The notes under the pieces are model-generated. The model was not told where the DNA came from. It saw only the letters and a program-made list of their open reading frames with translations, and searched no databases. The position numbers and the translations under genes were made by a program. Shown here in pieces: positions 1 through 6,758 of a stretch of DNA of 15,568 nt. Source of the stretch: CAMCXE01 sp041179125 (GTDB lineage: Bacteria > Pseudomonadota > Gammaproteobacteria > Pseudomonadales > Cellvibrionaceae). The DNA is taken from NCBI GenBank assembly GCA_041179125.1, contig JBEGTZ010000144.1, forward strand, positions 1 to 15,568, given 5' to 3'. Each line of letters starts with the position of its first letter. Within the stretch, counting starts at the first letter, position 1.

Positions 1-436
1 TGCCAAAGGATGGATGGGTAAATAAACCTGCGGATTCCAATGCGTAAAATGTAGAATTAAAATCGTGCAGGCCGGTTAATATTTTTAAATGCGCATCGGG
101 GAATTCGTGTTGGTACCAAAATTCGTACAATTTAACCGTGTTTACATCAGCGGCTATATTGGAAATACCCTGTACGCCGCCAGTTAATTCCGCTGGGTTT
201 TTTCCGTAATCCGCCAATACATACACAAACACTTCGCCGTTTTCCCAGCCGCCTGCGGCAGCGGTATTAATGGCCAGGGTTACATCCAAATTAGCCAGCT
301 GCGCTGAACCCTTTTCAACACCGCCAGAAAGCGCATGGATAGATTCCAGCGTTAATCCATTTTGCCAAACATAAGCGGGTTCTGCGTGGAGTGTTTGCGC
401 GCTGGCGAGCAGGATTAAAGCGCAATACTTATTCAT
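1..436 (-). CDS. OprB-family carbohydrate porin, N-terminal part (cut by window edge)
   Basis: My translation of the complement from the ATG at 436-434 gives 145 residues before the window ends. Residues 1-18 form a Sec signal peptide (MNKYCALILLASAQTLHA). The mature part has the pattern known from OprB porins (PF04966): a 'LANLDVTLAINT' strand, 'GGVQGISNIAA', 'KLYEFWYQ' and 'GLHDFNSTFYALESAGLF'. OprB proteins are outer-membrane beta-barrels that admit mono- and oligosaccharides, which would suit a polysaccharide degrader. An AAAGG ribosome site lies about 9 bases upstream of the ATG. The barrel C-terminus is outside the window. The start and signal peptide are clear; the family assignment is from motif memory. 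Confidence 0.8.
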   Translation of the reverse strand, partial: MNKYCALILLASAQTLHAEPAYVWQNGLTLESIHALSGGVEKGSAQLANLDVTLAINTAAAGGWENGEVFVYVLADYGKNPAELTGGVQGISNIAADVNTVKLYEFWYQHEFPDAHLKILTGLHDFNSTFYALESAGLFTHPSFG

Positions 437-607
437 GGAAAATGCCTTTTATTTGTTTATTGAATATGCAACTCCACAACAATGCCTAAGTGTTTCGCGC
501 AGGCGATTAATGCAGTGCGAGGAGACAAGAAGGCTTGCCGAGAGGCCCGGAACTATGCCAGGCACCCCACCGGAAAGTATAGGAGGCATAATCAATAACA
601 CAACAAA
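437..607. other. Leader/promoter region of the porin gene, no gene seen
   Basis: This gap separates the terminator of the DUF4870 gene from the porin start, both on the minus strand. It must hold the porin promoter, but I could not pick out a convincing -35/-10 pair or operator. The short reading frames crossing it have no family resemblance. Confidence 0.4.
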
Positions 608-641
608 CACCGCGCAGGCGCGGTGCCTGCACGCTGCGTGC
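596..641 (-). terminator. Intrinsic terminator of the DUF4870 gene (with a second hairpin upstream)
   Basis: On the minus strand, just after the stop at 659, two GC-rich hairpins follow in series. The first is a 5-bp stem at 629-641. The second is an 8-bp perfect stem at 608-625 (CACCGCGC pairing with GCGCGGTG). The second is followed on the minus strand by a T-rich run read at 607-596 (TTTGTTGTGTTA). A stem directly followed by a T tract after a stop codon is the classic Rho-independent layout and would insulate the downstream porin gene. Confidence 0.7.
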
Positions 642-658
642 ATAAAGTGCTGCGCTAT

Positions 659-982
659 TTATTTAACGATGCGCAAACAAAAAGGTACGCGGTAAAATTT
701 CCCATCCGATGCGGCTATGGCGCCCAGCACACAAAATACAACATTTAATAACAGCAATACTGGGAACAATAAAAATCCAATCAGCACAAACATCAGCACC
801 CAGGCAATTGCGCTTAACACACAAAGTGTTATTGCCCAGTTAAGCGCTTCTTTGCTGTGGAGGCGCAAATATTCATCGTCGGTTTTTACAAAATAAACCG
901 CCAGTGGTGCAATAAAACCTAAAAAAATACTGCCAAGCCACATTAATGCGGCGATGTTTTTAGCATCCTGAGATGTTTCCAT
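659..982 (-). CDS. DUF4870 (Tic20-like) small membrane protein
   Basis: A 107-residue protein starting METSQDAKN at the ATG 982-980. AGGG lies 5-6 bases upstream (GCAGGGTATTT then ATG). Reading can be extended upstream to 1117, but that extension has no ribosome site and does not look coding. Visible are a first membrane segment at about residues 12-31, a charged loop with 'HSKEALNWAIT' (the DUF4870 hallmark resembling KEALNFQ), a long hydrophobic stretch at about 51-92 that can form two helices, and a C-terminal 'DGKFYRVPFCLRIVK' like the family's 'NG..YRYP..IR.IK'. It should sit in the inner membrane; its function is unknown. It is a single gene with its own terminator, divergent from the lipoprotein operon. 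Confidence 0.85.
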   Translation of the reverse strand: METSQDAKNIAALMWLGSIFLGFIAPLAVYFVKTDDEYLRLHSKEALNWAITLCVLSAIAWVLMFVLIGFLLFPVLLLLNVVFCVLGAIAASDGKFYRVPFCLRIVK

Positions 983-1194
983 AAATACCCTGCGTAGTGA
1001 GTGTTGATGATGCCGATGCGGACAGCGGCGTGGTTGGTTTACCGCTATGGCGCGTTGCCAGCTGTAAAGCGCGTTTATATCACGGAAGGCGGAGGCTAGA
1101 GGCGTTAGACTCGGCACCTATTTAAGTTCATGGCTCATATTGGCCCTCAAAACAGCACGCACTATTACCCACACGCACTATTAAAAGGTTCTTT
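983..1194. promoter_or_regulatory. Divergent intergenic region with a 12-bp direct repeat next to the lipoprotein start
   Basis: This gap must carry promoters for the DUF4870 gene (minus) and the cytochrome-like lipoprotein operon (plus). The sequence CACGCACTATTA occurs exactly twice, at 1156-1167 and 1172-1183. The start-to-start distance is 16 bp, and the second copy runs into the ribosome site (AAAGG at 1184-1188). No clear -35/-10 pair was identified. Confidence 0.45.
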
Positions 1195-3615
1195 ATGCGT
1201 ATACATTTTTTGCTAATAACCCTGCTACTCGCCAGTTTGCTGGGGGCCTGTAGTGGTGAGGGCACTTCAAGCTCGGGCAGTTCGTCAAGTTCGGGCAGCA
1301 GCTCGGGCAAAGCCTCATCAAGCAGTTCATCATCTTCAGGCAAGTCCTCATCCTCCAGCAGCTCTAGTTCTAGCTCAAGCTCAAGCAGTTCTTCAAGCGC
1401 TAGCAGCTCAGGCAGTTTAGCTCTGAGCGGGCAAGCCCAATACCAACAACTTTGCGCCGGTTGCCACGATTCCGCAGCCATTCCCGGCCTTGATGGACAG
1501 GGGCAATTTAAAATTAAACCTGCGAATTTTGCGACCGATGCGTTATTGGCTACGTTTATTAATAAAAATATGCCCAAAGGAAATATCGGCCAGTGTGATA
1601 CAAACTGTGCCGCTGCCATTACCGCGTTTATCCGCGCTAATTATTTAAATGCCAACAGCCCCGGCAGCAGCCAATTCGACGCGCCGCTCCCGGCAGCCAG
1701 TGCTTTGCGCAAAATTAAAAATACCCTCACAGGGCTTGCCCCCACGGATGCCGAGCTGGCCAAAGGCAGTACACCAGAAGCCTTAAATGAATTAATTCAA
1801 AGCTGGATGAACACGCCGGAATTCGATGAAAAAATGCTGTTTTATTTTGCCAATACCTTCCAGCAATCGTCGCTTTCGGTGGAAGATTTTCAAAATCAAT
1901 TACGCAACCGCCCCGGTGCATTTAATTTGCCCTATAACATTTATGGCGATAACGCCTTCCCGATGTTATTTAAAAATATGAAGGAAAGTTTTGCCCGCAC
2001 GGCGCTGCATTTTGTAAAAGAGGGCCGCTCTTTTGCGGATGTGTTAACCACCGACGAACACATGATGACCACAGCGCTGAAAAGCCTGTACATGCAAATT
2101 GAGGCCAATAACGATACGGCCTCCAACAGCAATGTGATGAAGTGGCGCTACAACTATGGCCGCCGCCCGGCGCTGGCCGACACGCTGAACCCGGCCAGCC
2201 CGGATTACATGGTGTTCGGCTACGAGGCGCCCAGCACCATCACCGCAGGCCGTAAATTCACCGACAATTGCAATGGCGATACCAGCCTTGAAGCACAATT
2301 CCCCGGCAATGTGTACTTGTTCCACGTCTTGCTCGGCAGTGTGGACCGCGACACCGGCGACGGCCCCGGCATGAGCGACACACCCTGTTGGGAGCGCGCC
2401 ACCAAGCCGTACTTCACGCCGGAAGATTTAAGCGATTGGAAGCTGGTAAAAATTGTGCGCGGCACGCGTATTGAGCCTTGGGAACTGATTAAGCTGCGCG
2501 CCTCAGGCAACAGCCTGCCCTCGGTGGCGTCGCGCATTGGCTTCTTCACCACGCCTGCGTTTATGGCGGTGTGGAATACCAATGACAGCAATTCACACCG
2601 CGTCACCGTCAACCAAGCCCTGCTGGTTGCCTTGGGCCAGGGGTTTACCAGCGCCGAGCAGAGCATCCCGGTGCCGCCTAACACCGCAGCGGTGGATGGC
2701 GCTCATGCAGTGTCCACCAGCGAGTGTTACGCCTGCCATAAAAGCCTGGACCCTATGCGGCAATTCTTTAAAAACGGCTACAACGATAACGACAAGCCCA
2801 AAACGGGTACCGGTTCAGGCGCGCAGCCAAGTTTTGGTTTTGGCAATGTGAGCGGCAATGGCCGCAGCCTGGTGGAGTTCGGCCAGTTTATAAAACAGGT
2901 GACAGACGACGCGGTGCCTGGGGATACGATCAACCGCTTCGCTTTGGAGATGACACAAAAACTCTGTTACTTCGCCAATTCCGCCCGCTGTATCGAGACC
3001 GACCCTGAAATGCGCCGCATCGCCAAAGCCTTTGAGGCCAGCAATTTCAACTACAAACAGTTGGTGGTGAGCCTGTTTTCATCCCCCCTCGTCACCGCCA
3101 GCGCCAGCACACAAACCACCGCCAGCAACGGTATTTCCATCAGCATCACACGCCGCCAACAGCTCTGCCAGGCGCTCTCCAACCGCCTAAAAGTACCGGA
3201 CTTATGCCAAATTGCCCTGCCTTTGTTGGAAGATAAAAGCAGCATTGGCCGCCTGGCTGGCTCCTTGCCTGCCGATGCGTTCAGCCGGGGCGTGGCCGAA
3301 CCTGTCACCGCCTCAGACCCGACTATTTTTTACCGCGCAGCCGGTGAACTGTTGTGCGAAGCCGCCGCAGGCTTAGTGGTGGACGGCAGCCAGTACAAGG
3401 TGTTTTCCAGCAGCAATGTGCCCGCCGCACTGGAAGAAATGGTCAGCAGCCTCATGGCGCTGCCGCCCTCAGAGCCAAAACACGCGCGCGCCCTGGCGAT
3501 ACTCAAAGCGCACCACGCCGCAGCGGTGGCCGCAGGTGCCAACGCTGCCAACGCCTTGCGCTCCACCTTCACCGCCGCCTGCTTGGCGCCTTCATCCACC
3601 GGTTTGGGGATTTAA
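1195..3615 (+). CDS. Polyserine lipoprotein with c-type heme motif and DUF1588-like region
   Basis: 806 residues. The lipobox LLGAC puts the acylated Cys at residue 19. A serine/glycine-rich spacer spans about 24-73, typical of secreted proteins in Cellvibrio-like bacteria. A cytochrome-c-like domain follows: heme motif CAGCH at 87-91, likely distal ligand Met126 in 'NKNMPKG', ending about residue 150. 'LTGLAPTDAEL' (178-188) resembles the start of DUF1549/DUF1592-type domains. 'RIGFFTTPAFMAVW' (447-460) and CYACHKSLDP (511-520) resemble DUF1588; the latter is a second CXXCH. The start has AAAGG 6 bases upstream. The protein is probably attached to a membrane on the periplasmic or outer face. 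The next gene begins 1 base after the stop, so the two form an operon, as DUF1588-type and DUF1501 proteins often do. The substrate is unknown. The N-terminal heme domain and lipobox are firm; the DUF assignment is moderate. Confidence 0.75.
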   Translation: MRIHFLLITLLLASLLGACSGEGTSSSGSSSSSGSSSGKASSSSSSSSGKSSSSSSSSSSSSSSSSSSASSSGSLALSGQAQYQQLCAGCHDSAAIPGLDGQGQFKIKPANFATDALLATFINKNMPKGNIGQCDTNCAAAITAFIRANYLNANSPGSSQFDAPLPAASALRKIKNTLTGLAPTDAELAKGSTPEALNELIQSWMNTPEFDEKMLFYFANTFQQSSLSVEDFQNQLRNRPGAFNLPYNIYGDNAFPMLFKNMKESFARTALHFVKEGRSFADVLTTDEHMMTTALKSLYMQIEANNDTASNSNVMKWRYNYGRRPALADTLNPASPDYMVFGYEAPSTITAGRKFTDNCNGDTSLEAQFPGNVYLFHVLLGSVDRDTGDGPGMSDTPCWERATKPYFTPEDLSDWKLVKIVRGTRIEPWELIKLRASGNSLPSVASRIGFFTTPAFMAVWNTNDSNSHRVTVNQALLVALGQGFTSAEQSIPVPPNTAAVDGAHAVSTSECYACHKSLDPMRQFFKNGYNDNDKPKTGTGSGAQPSFGFGNVSGNGRSLVEFGQFIKQVTDDAVPGDTINRFALEMTQKLCYFANSARCIETDPEMRRIAKAFEASNFNYKQLVVSLFSSPLVTASASTQTTASNGISISITRRQQLCQALSNRLKVPDLCQIALPLLEDKSSIGRLAGSLPADAFSRGVAEPVTASDPTIFYRAAGELLCEAAAGLVVDGSQYKVFSSSNVPAALEEMVSSLMALPPSEPKHARALAILKAHHAAAVAAGANAANALRSTFTAACLAPSSTGLGI

Positions 3616-3616
3616 C

Positions 3617-4984
3617 ATGAGCCGTTCAACCCAGGATCAACACGATCAAAACAAGCGCGCCCTGTTATTAAGCGGATTATTCGGCACAGGCTTGTTGGGC
3701 CTGCGCGCCCTCGCCACCGGCCTGCCCGCCTGGTTTCTCGCCAACCCGCAGGCCGCCCGCGCCGATGACCTGGCCTGCGCCCTTGGCACACCCAACCGCG
3801 CGCAATTTTTAGTGGTCAGCGCCGCCAGTGCAGGCTGCCCCATCAACTGCAACGTGCCCGGCACCTACGACATCCCCGAGCTTATCCACCCCACGCAAGC
3901 CGAATTTGCCAGCACGCCCATTAGCCTGGGCGGCAGCACCATCAACGGCGCCAAAATTTGGGCGGGGCTGAGTGATTCAGTCCGCGCCCGCACCAATTTT
4001 TTCCACCACATCACCTCCGCCACCGTCCACGGCGACCACCCCAAATCCCTCAAATTAATGGGCAAAACCGCCAACAACGAAATGCTACCCTCCATCTACG
4101 CCCGCCATCTTGCGCCTTGTTTAGGCACTGTACTTGCCGAACCCGTGGCCGTAGGCGCAGGGGGCAACAGCTTGGAACAACTGAGCTTCTCAGGCCGCCC
4201 GCTCTCCGCCATCAGCCCTTTGCAATTAAAAGAATTACTCAGCGGCAACAAAAACAACCCGCTGGTGAAGCTGCGCAGCCTGCGCGATCAAACCCTCAAC
4301 GACTTAAACAGCTTATTAAAAGAAGGCGGCAACCAAGCGCAAACCGCCTTTTTGGACGCCCAAGCCAGCAGCCAAACCCAAGTGCGTAAACTGGCGGATA
4401 ACCTGGCATCCACGCTTGCCGCCATCACCGACAACGGCGTACAAGGCCAAGCCCTGGCCGCCGCAGCACTCGTCTCCGCCCGTGTCACCCCCGTCGTCAC
4501 CCTGCGCATCCCCTTCGGTTTGGACAACCACGAAGACTCAGGCCTCTACGACGAATGGTTCCAAGGCGCCGATCGCGGCGGCAGCAAACAGGGTGTAGCG
4601 GGTATTCAAGCGGTGATGGACGCACTGGCCTCACTCAACCAACAAGACAGCGCCACCTTCGCCACCATGAACGTGTTTGGCCGCAGCCTAAACGGTGCCG
4701 GTAAAATTGCCGCCCGCAATGGCCGCGACCACTTTGGCAACCACGCGGTGATGGTGATGATCGGCAAAAACATCACCCCCGGCGTCACCGGCGGCGTATC
4801 CCTCATCGCCAATGGCATCTATGGTGCCGCCGATATTTCATCTGCCGGAATCCCCCGCGCCGACACCCACACCGCAGCGGCTAAAACCTTAGGCGTGGCA
4901 CTGGGGATTGATATTGCATCGCTGCATAAGAATTTTACGGATAACGGAAGGGTGGGTTATGTGAAGGGAACGGTGCGCAGCTGA
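3617..4984 (+). CDS. DUF1501-like secreted protein
   Basis: 455 residues from the ATG at 3617, with GGGGA 6 bases upstream and only one base after the previous stop. The frame is open farther upstream, but that part overlaps the lipoprotein gene and is not used. Residues 1-49 are an export signal: 'NKRALLLSG', a hydrophobic stretch and 'PQAARA' before Asp50. DUF1501 proteins normally have an RR Tat motif; here it is KR. Family-like marks are 'FGLDNHEDSGLYDE' (300-313, compare WDTH), 'VFGRS' (353-357, compare EFGRT with the Glu lost) and 'NGRDHFGNHAVMVMIG' (368-383, the strongest match to GRDHW). DUF1501 belongs to the alkaline-phosphatase/sulfatase fold group, but a reaction cannot be assigned. 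It probably works with the upstream heme lipoprotein in the periplasm. Confidence 0.65.
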   Translation: MSRSTQDQHDQNKRALLLSGLFGTGLLGLRALATGLPAWFLANPQAARADDLACALGTPNRAQFLVVSAASAGCPINCNVPGTYDIPELIHPTQAEFASTPISLGGSTINGAKIWAGLSDSVRARTNFFHHITSATVHGDHPKSLKLMGKTANNEMLPSIYARHLAPCLGTVLAEPVAVGAGGNSLEQLSFSGRPLSAISPLQLKELLSGNKNNPLVKLRSLRDQTLNDLNSLLKEGGNQAQTAFLDAQASSQTQVRKLADNLASTLAAITDNGVQGQALAAAALVSARVTPVVTLRIPFGLDNHEDSGLYDEWFQGADRGGSKQGVAGIQAVMDALASLNQQDSATFATMNVFGRSLNGAGKIAARNGRDHFGNHAVMVMIGKNITPGVTGGVSLIANGIYGAADISSAGIPRADTHTAAAKTLGVALGIDIASLHKNFTDNGRVGYVKGTVRS

Positions 4985-5048
4985 GCCGTTTGAACCGGTG
5001 TTTAGTAACTATTCCATACATTAATTTAAGTAAAAATACCGCTAGCGT

Positions 5049-5177
5049 GTAGGTTGGGCAGTAATGCCCAACGCAGCAGTGTCTTCGATAAAAAATGGTC
5101 GCAATGCGGCGCCTTGAAATATCGGCATGCTGGAGCGGAATGTTTTGTTTTGTGTTGGGCATTACTGCCCAACCTAC
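5049..5177. repeat. REP doublet: two perfect 24-bp inverted arms, each itself a hairpin
   Basis: The 24 bases at 5049-5072 are exactly the reverse complement of 5154-5177. Each arm is also an internal stem-loop (TTGGGCA, loop GTAA, TGCCCAA) with a GTAGG head. The arms are 81 bases apart. This is the architecture of REP doublets (REPIN/BIME-like) found at the 3' ends of convergent genes. Confidence 0.8.
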
Positions 5178-5200
5178 TTGCTGTTTGAATGTCCGCAGAC

Positions 5201-5228
5201 GTAGGGGCGCAATAAATTGCGCCCCTAC
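5201..5228. repeat. REP-like perfect palindrome, GTAGGGGCGCAA type
   Basis: GTAGGGGCGCAA, a TAAA loop, then the exact complement: a 12-bp perfect stem. It lies just past the 3' end of the PEBP-like gene. Neither side has the T tract an intrinsic terminator needs directly after the stem (minus-strand T's precede it), so it is better seen as a REP-like repeat. A related inverted pair occurs at 11409-11482. Confidence 0.75.
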
Positions 5229-5251
5229 AGGACATCAAAAAAACCGAAGTT

Positions 5252-5923
5252 TTAGGTTGCCGCAGGAACAGGACAGAACGTCGGTGCCACGCTGGGGGCT
5301 GCATCCGAGGTGGTTTTTAGAACGGCTTTATCCAGTGCTATGGCTTCAAAATACGCTTCCAATTCGCGAACGCGGTTTTTGATGTTTGGGTCGTCTGCGG
5401 GTAATTCCACTTTTTCAACGTCAAATGCATAAACGGTAAATGAATAGCTGTCATTTAAGCGTGCAGGGCTAACCGGGCAGGCGGTTTCCCAGGATGGGCA
5501 TGGGCCAAAATAGGCGGCGCCACCACCGGGGCCAGCACTTAAGTGGGTTGCGCCCGCCAAGGCTCCGGTGGGTTCGCCAGCTGGCAAGCCTTTGGGAATA
5601 TTGGAGACACTGGCGGGAATGTCCCAAATCGCCCAGTGGAACGCCCTGTTGGGCAGAGCGGCTTCAAGGCTGGTGTCTTTAAAAACGATGGCATAACTTT
5701 TGGTGCCTTTGGGTGCCCTGTCCCAATGCAGCTCCGGTGAAACTCCCTGGCCAAATTCTTTTGCTTCACAGCTGTGATCCGCCGGAAGCGCAGCGCCCGA
5801 GACAAAAGAAGTACTTAATAAACGAAAATCACTATTGCCGCTCCCGCAGCCGAACAATGACACAACTATAAATGACGCCGCCACCATTGATACGCGGGTT
5901 AATATTTTGCCTTGTCGTTTCAT
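5252..5923 (-). CDS. YbhB/YbcL-type PEBP (Raf-kinase-inhibitor-like) lipoprotein
   Basis: 223 residues from the ATG 5923-5921, with AAAAGGGG about 7 bases upstream. The N-terminus is basic then hydrophobic with a lipobox-like SLFGC (Cys26), so a membrane-anchored periplasmic lipoprotein is likely. The body carries the phosphatidylethanolamine-binding protein pattern of bacterial YbhB/YbcL proteins: 'GQGVSPELHW' near 59-68, 'SYAIVFKDTSL' near 76-86, 'HWAIWDIPASVSNIPKGLP' near 97-115 and 'YFGPCPSW' near 139-146 (compare YxGPxPP). 'ACPVSP' just after the last motif is an unusual insertion region. Bacterial PEBP members have no settled biochemical role. It is a monocistronic minus-strand gene. 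Family confidence is high, function unknown. Confidence 0.85.
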   Translation of the reverse strand: MKRQGKILTRVSMVAASFIVVSLFGCGSGNSDFRLLSTSFVSGAALPADHSCEAKEFGQGVSPELHWDRAPKGTKSYAIVFKDTSLEAALPNRAFHWAIWDIPASVSNIPKGLPAGEPTGALAGATHLSAGPGGGAAYFGPCPSWETACPVSPARLNDSYSFTVYAFDVEKVELPADDPNIKNRVRELEAYFEAIALDKAVLKTTSDAAPSVAPTFCPVPAAT

Positions 5924-6388
5924 TTCACACCCCTTTTAAAAAGCCACTCAGGGATAAAGTCACCCTGAATAAAATTAAACACACCAAAAAACAGAAAATA
6001 ATTCAGATGAAATGCCTATTTTCGGTGCTTGTGATTCTGAGTTCGAGCTGATTACGGAAAACAGAACCCGCCCCTTTATAAACTCTTAAATGGCTGGCGG
6101 CAAGAATTTTTATACATGTTAATATTTTTTATTCTACCGATGAAAAACTCAAAGCGAAGCAATCCATTTTGAGCATGAACTTGATTGTTTTTACTTATTT
6201 TATTCACACGCCTGTCATATTTTTTAAATTTATATTGATGCGCGCAAGGATTTAAAATTGTTGCATTAAGCACAAGAAGGACGCCATTTCAGTGCGTCGC
6301 TGCCTGGCGGTGGTGGTGGTGTCTTAAACGATATTTTTTGCACTTGCGTAGGTTTTAATTGTGCGGTCTTTATTGCGTTCGCATTTAA
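5924..6388. other. AT-rich intergenic region, no gene recognised
   Basis: 465 bases between the PEBP-like gene and the first mobile element. It is strongly AT-rich between about 6060 and 6250 and unlike the GC-rich genes around it, so it may be a decayed or transferred segment. It must include the promoter of the PEBP-like gene. Positions 6353-6375 match the host repeat seen at 13147-13169 in 21 of 23 bases, a fragment of the R1/R2 repeat family. Reading frames here show no family similarity. Confidence 0.5.
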
Positions 6389-6550
6389 CCTAGAACCCTC
6401 AGCTGAGTGCCAAAAAGCTGTGTAAGTAATTGGTGCGAATAGTGAAAGCTAAAAATGCAGGGCAATCTTATTGGTTGTTCAAAATTTTCAACTTTTACTA
6501 GACGTGGGGTGCGCAGGCTTGGGTGATCCAACTGAGGTTTCTAGGTTTAA
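6384..6550. mobile_element. MITE copy A with flanking TTTAA duplications
   Basis: The element is 6389-6545 (157 bp). The left end CCTAGAACCCTCAGCTG (6389-6405) matches the complement of the right end CAACTGAGGTTTCTAGG (6529-6545) at 15 of 17 positions. TTTAA stands directly outside both ends (6384-6388 and 6546-6550), a 5-bp target duplication. It contains no coding capacity. The interior is clearly homologous to copy B at 11029 (shared blocks such as GAATAGTGAAAG, CTTATTGGTTGTTC and GGGTGATCCAACTGAGG). The ends beginning CCTAGA and a 5-bp duplication resemble IS1380-family elements such as ISEcp1; this parentage is an inference. Confidence 0.85.
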
Positions 6551-6648
6551 ATCTATTTTGAGGGGTTTTATAGCCCGCCCGAGTTTTGAGGGTATTCATC
6601 AGGTTGCCCGGCACTTTTTAACCTCATCCGAACCTCGCGCCTTACTCT

Positions 6649-6678
6649 GCTTTTGGGCGCTCAACTGAGGTTTCAAGC
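6649..6678 (-). repeat. Solo inverted fragment of the MITE left end
   Basis: The 26 bases at 6649-6674 are an exact reverse complement of 11033-11058, the left end of MITE copy B. The last bases (AAGC instead of TAGG) have diverged. No partner end or target duplication was found, so this is a remnant. It lies about 80 bp before the MoxR start, in the likely promoter or leader of that operon. Confidence 0.7.
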
Positions 6679-6758
6679 TTAATTCCCACAGTATTCATTC
6701 TGTGGTTTATTCTTTAACCAATACACCACCCAAACCTTCGCATACCCGAGAATCGCTC

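Larger units (their letters stand above)
4985..5251. other. Convergent intergenic region filled with REP-like palindromes
   Basis: This gap lies between the 3' ends of the DUF1501-like gene (plus) and the PEBP-like gene (minus). It contains an inverted pair of REP-like hairpins and one separate palindrome, listed individually. No gene and no T-tailed terminator is evident. Confidence 0.6.

Noticed and set aside
435..695. Plus-strand reading frame across the porin leader
   Set aside because: It overlaps the porin start, crosses the terminator hairpins and has no recognisable domain.
1264..1413. Serine-codon repeat as a CRISPR or tandem-repeat locus
   Set aside because: It is a low-complexity coding spacer without regular unit or spacer structure.
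1128..1619. Minus-strand reading frame rich in Leu and Glu
   Set aside because: It is the antisense image of the serine-codon-rich spacer of the lipoprotein gene, with no ribosome site or family similarity.
5201..5228. Intrinsic terminator for either convergent gene
   Set aside because: The stem is strong but no T tract follows on either strand, and relatives of the palindrome occur elsewhere as inverted pairs.
6076..6273. Small minus-strand gene in the AT-rich gap
   Set aside because: No ribosome site, no domain, and composition typical of AT-rich intergenic DNA.
6471..6668. 65-residue plus-strand frame
   Set aside because: It is made of the right half of MITE copy A and the solo end at 6649-6678; no ribosome site and not shared with copy B.
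6702..6758. GTG start giving a longer MoxR protein
   Set aside because: No ribosome site before it, and the added 19 residues do not resemble MoxR N-termini; the ATG at 6759 is better placed.
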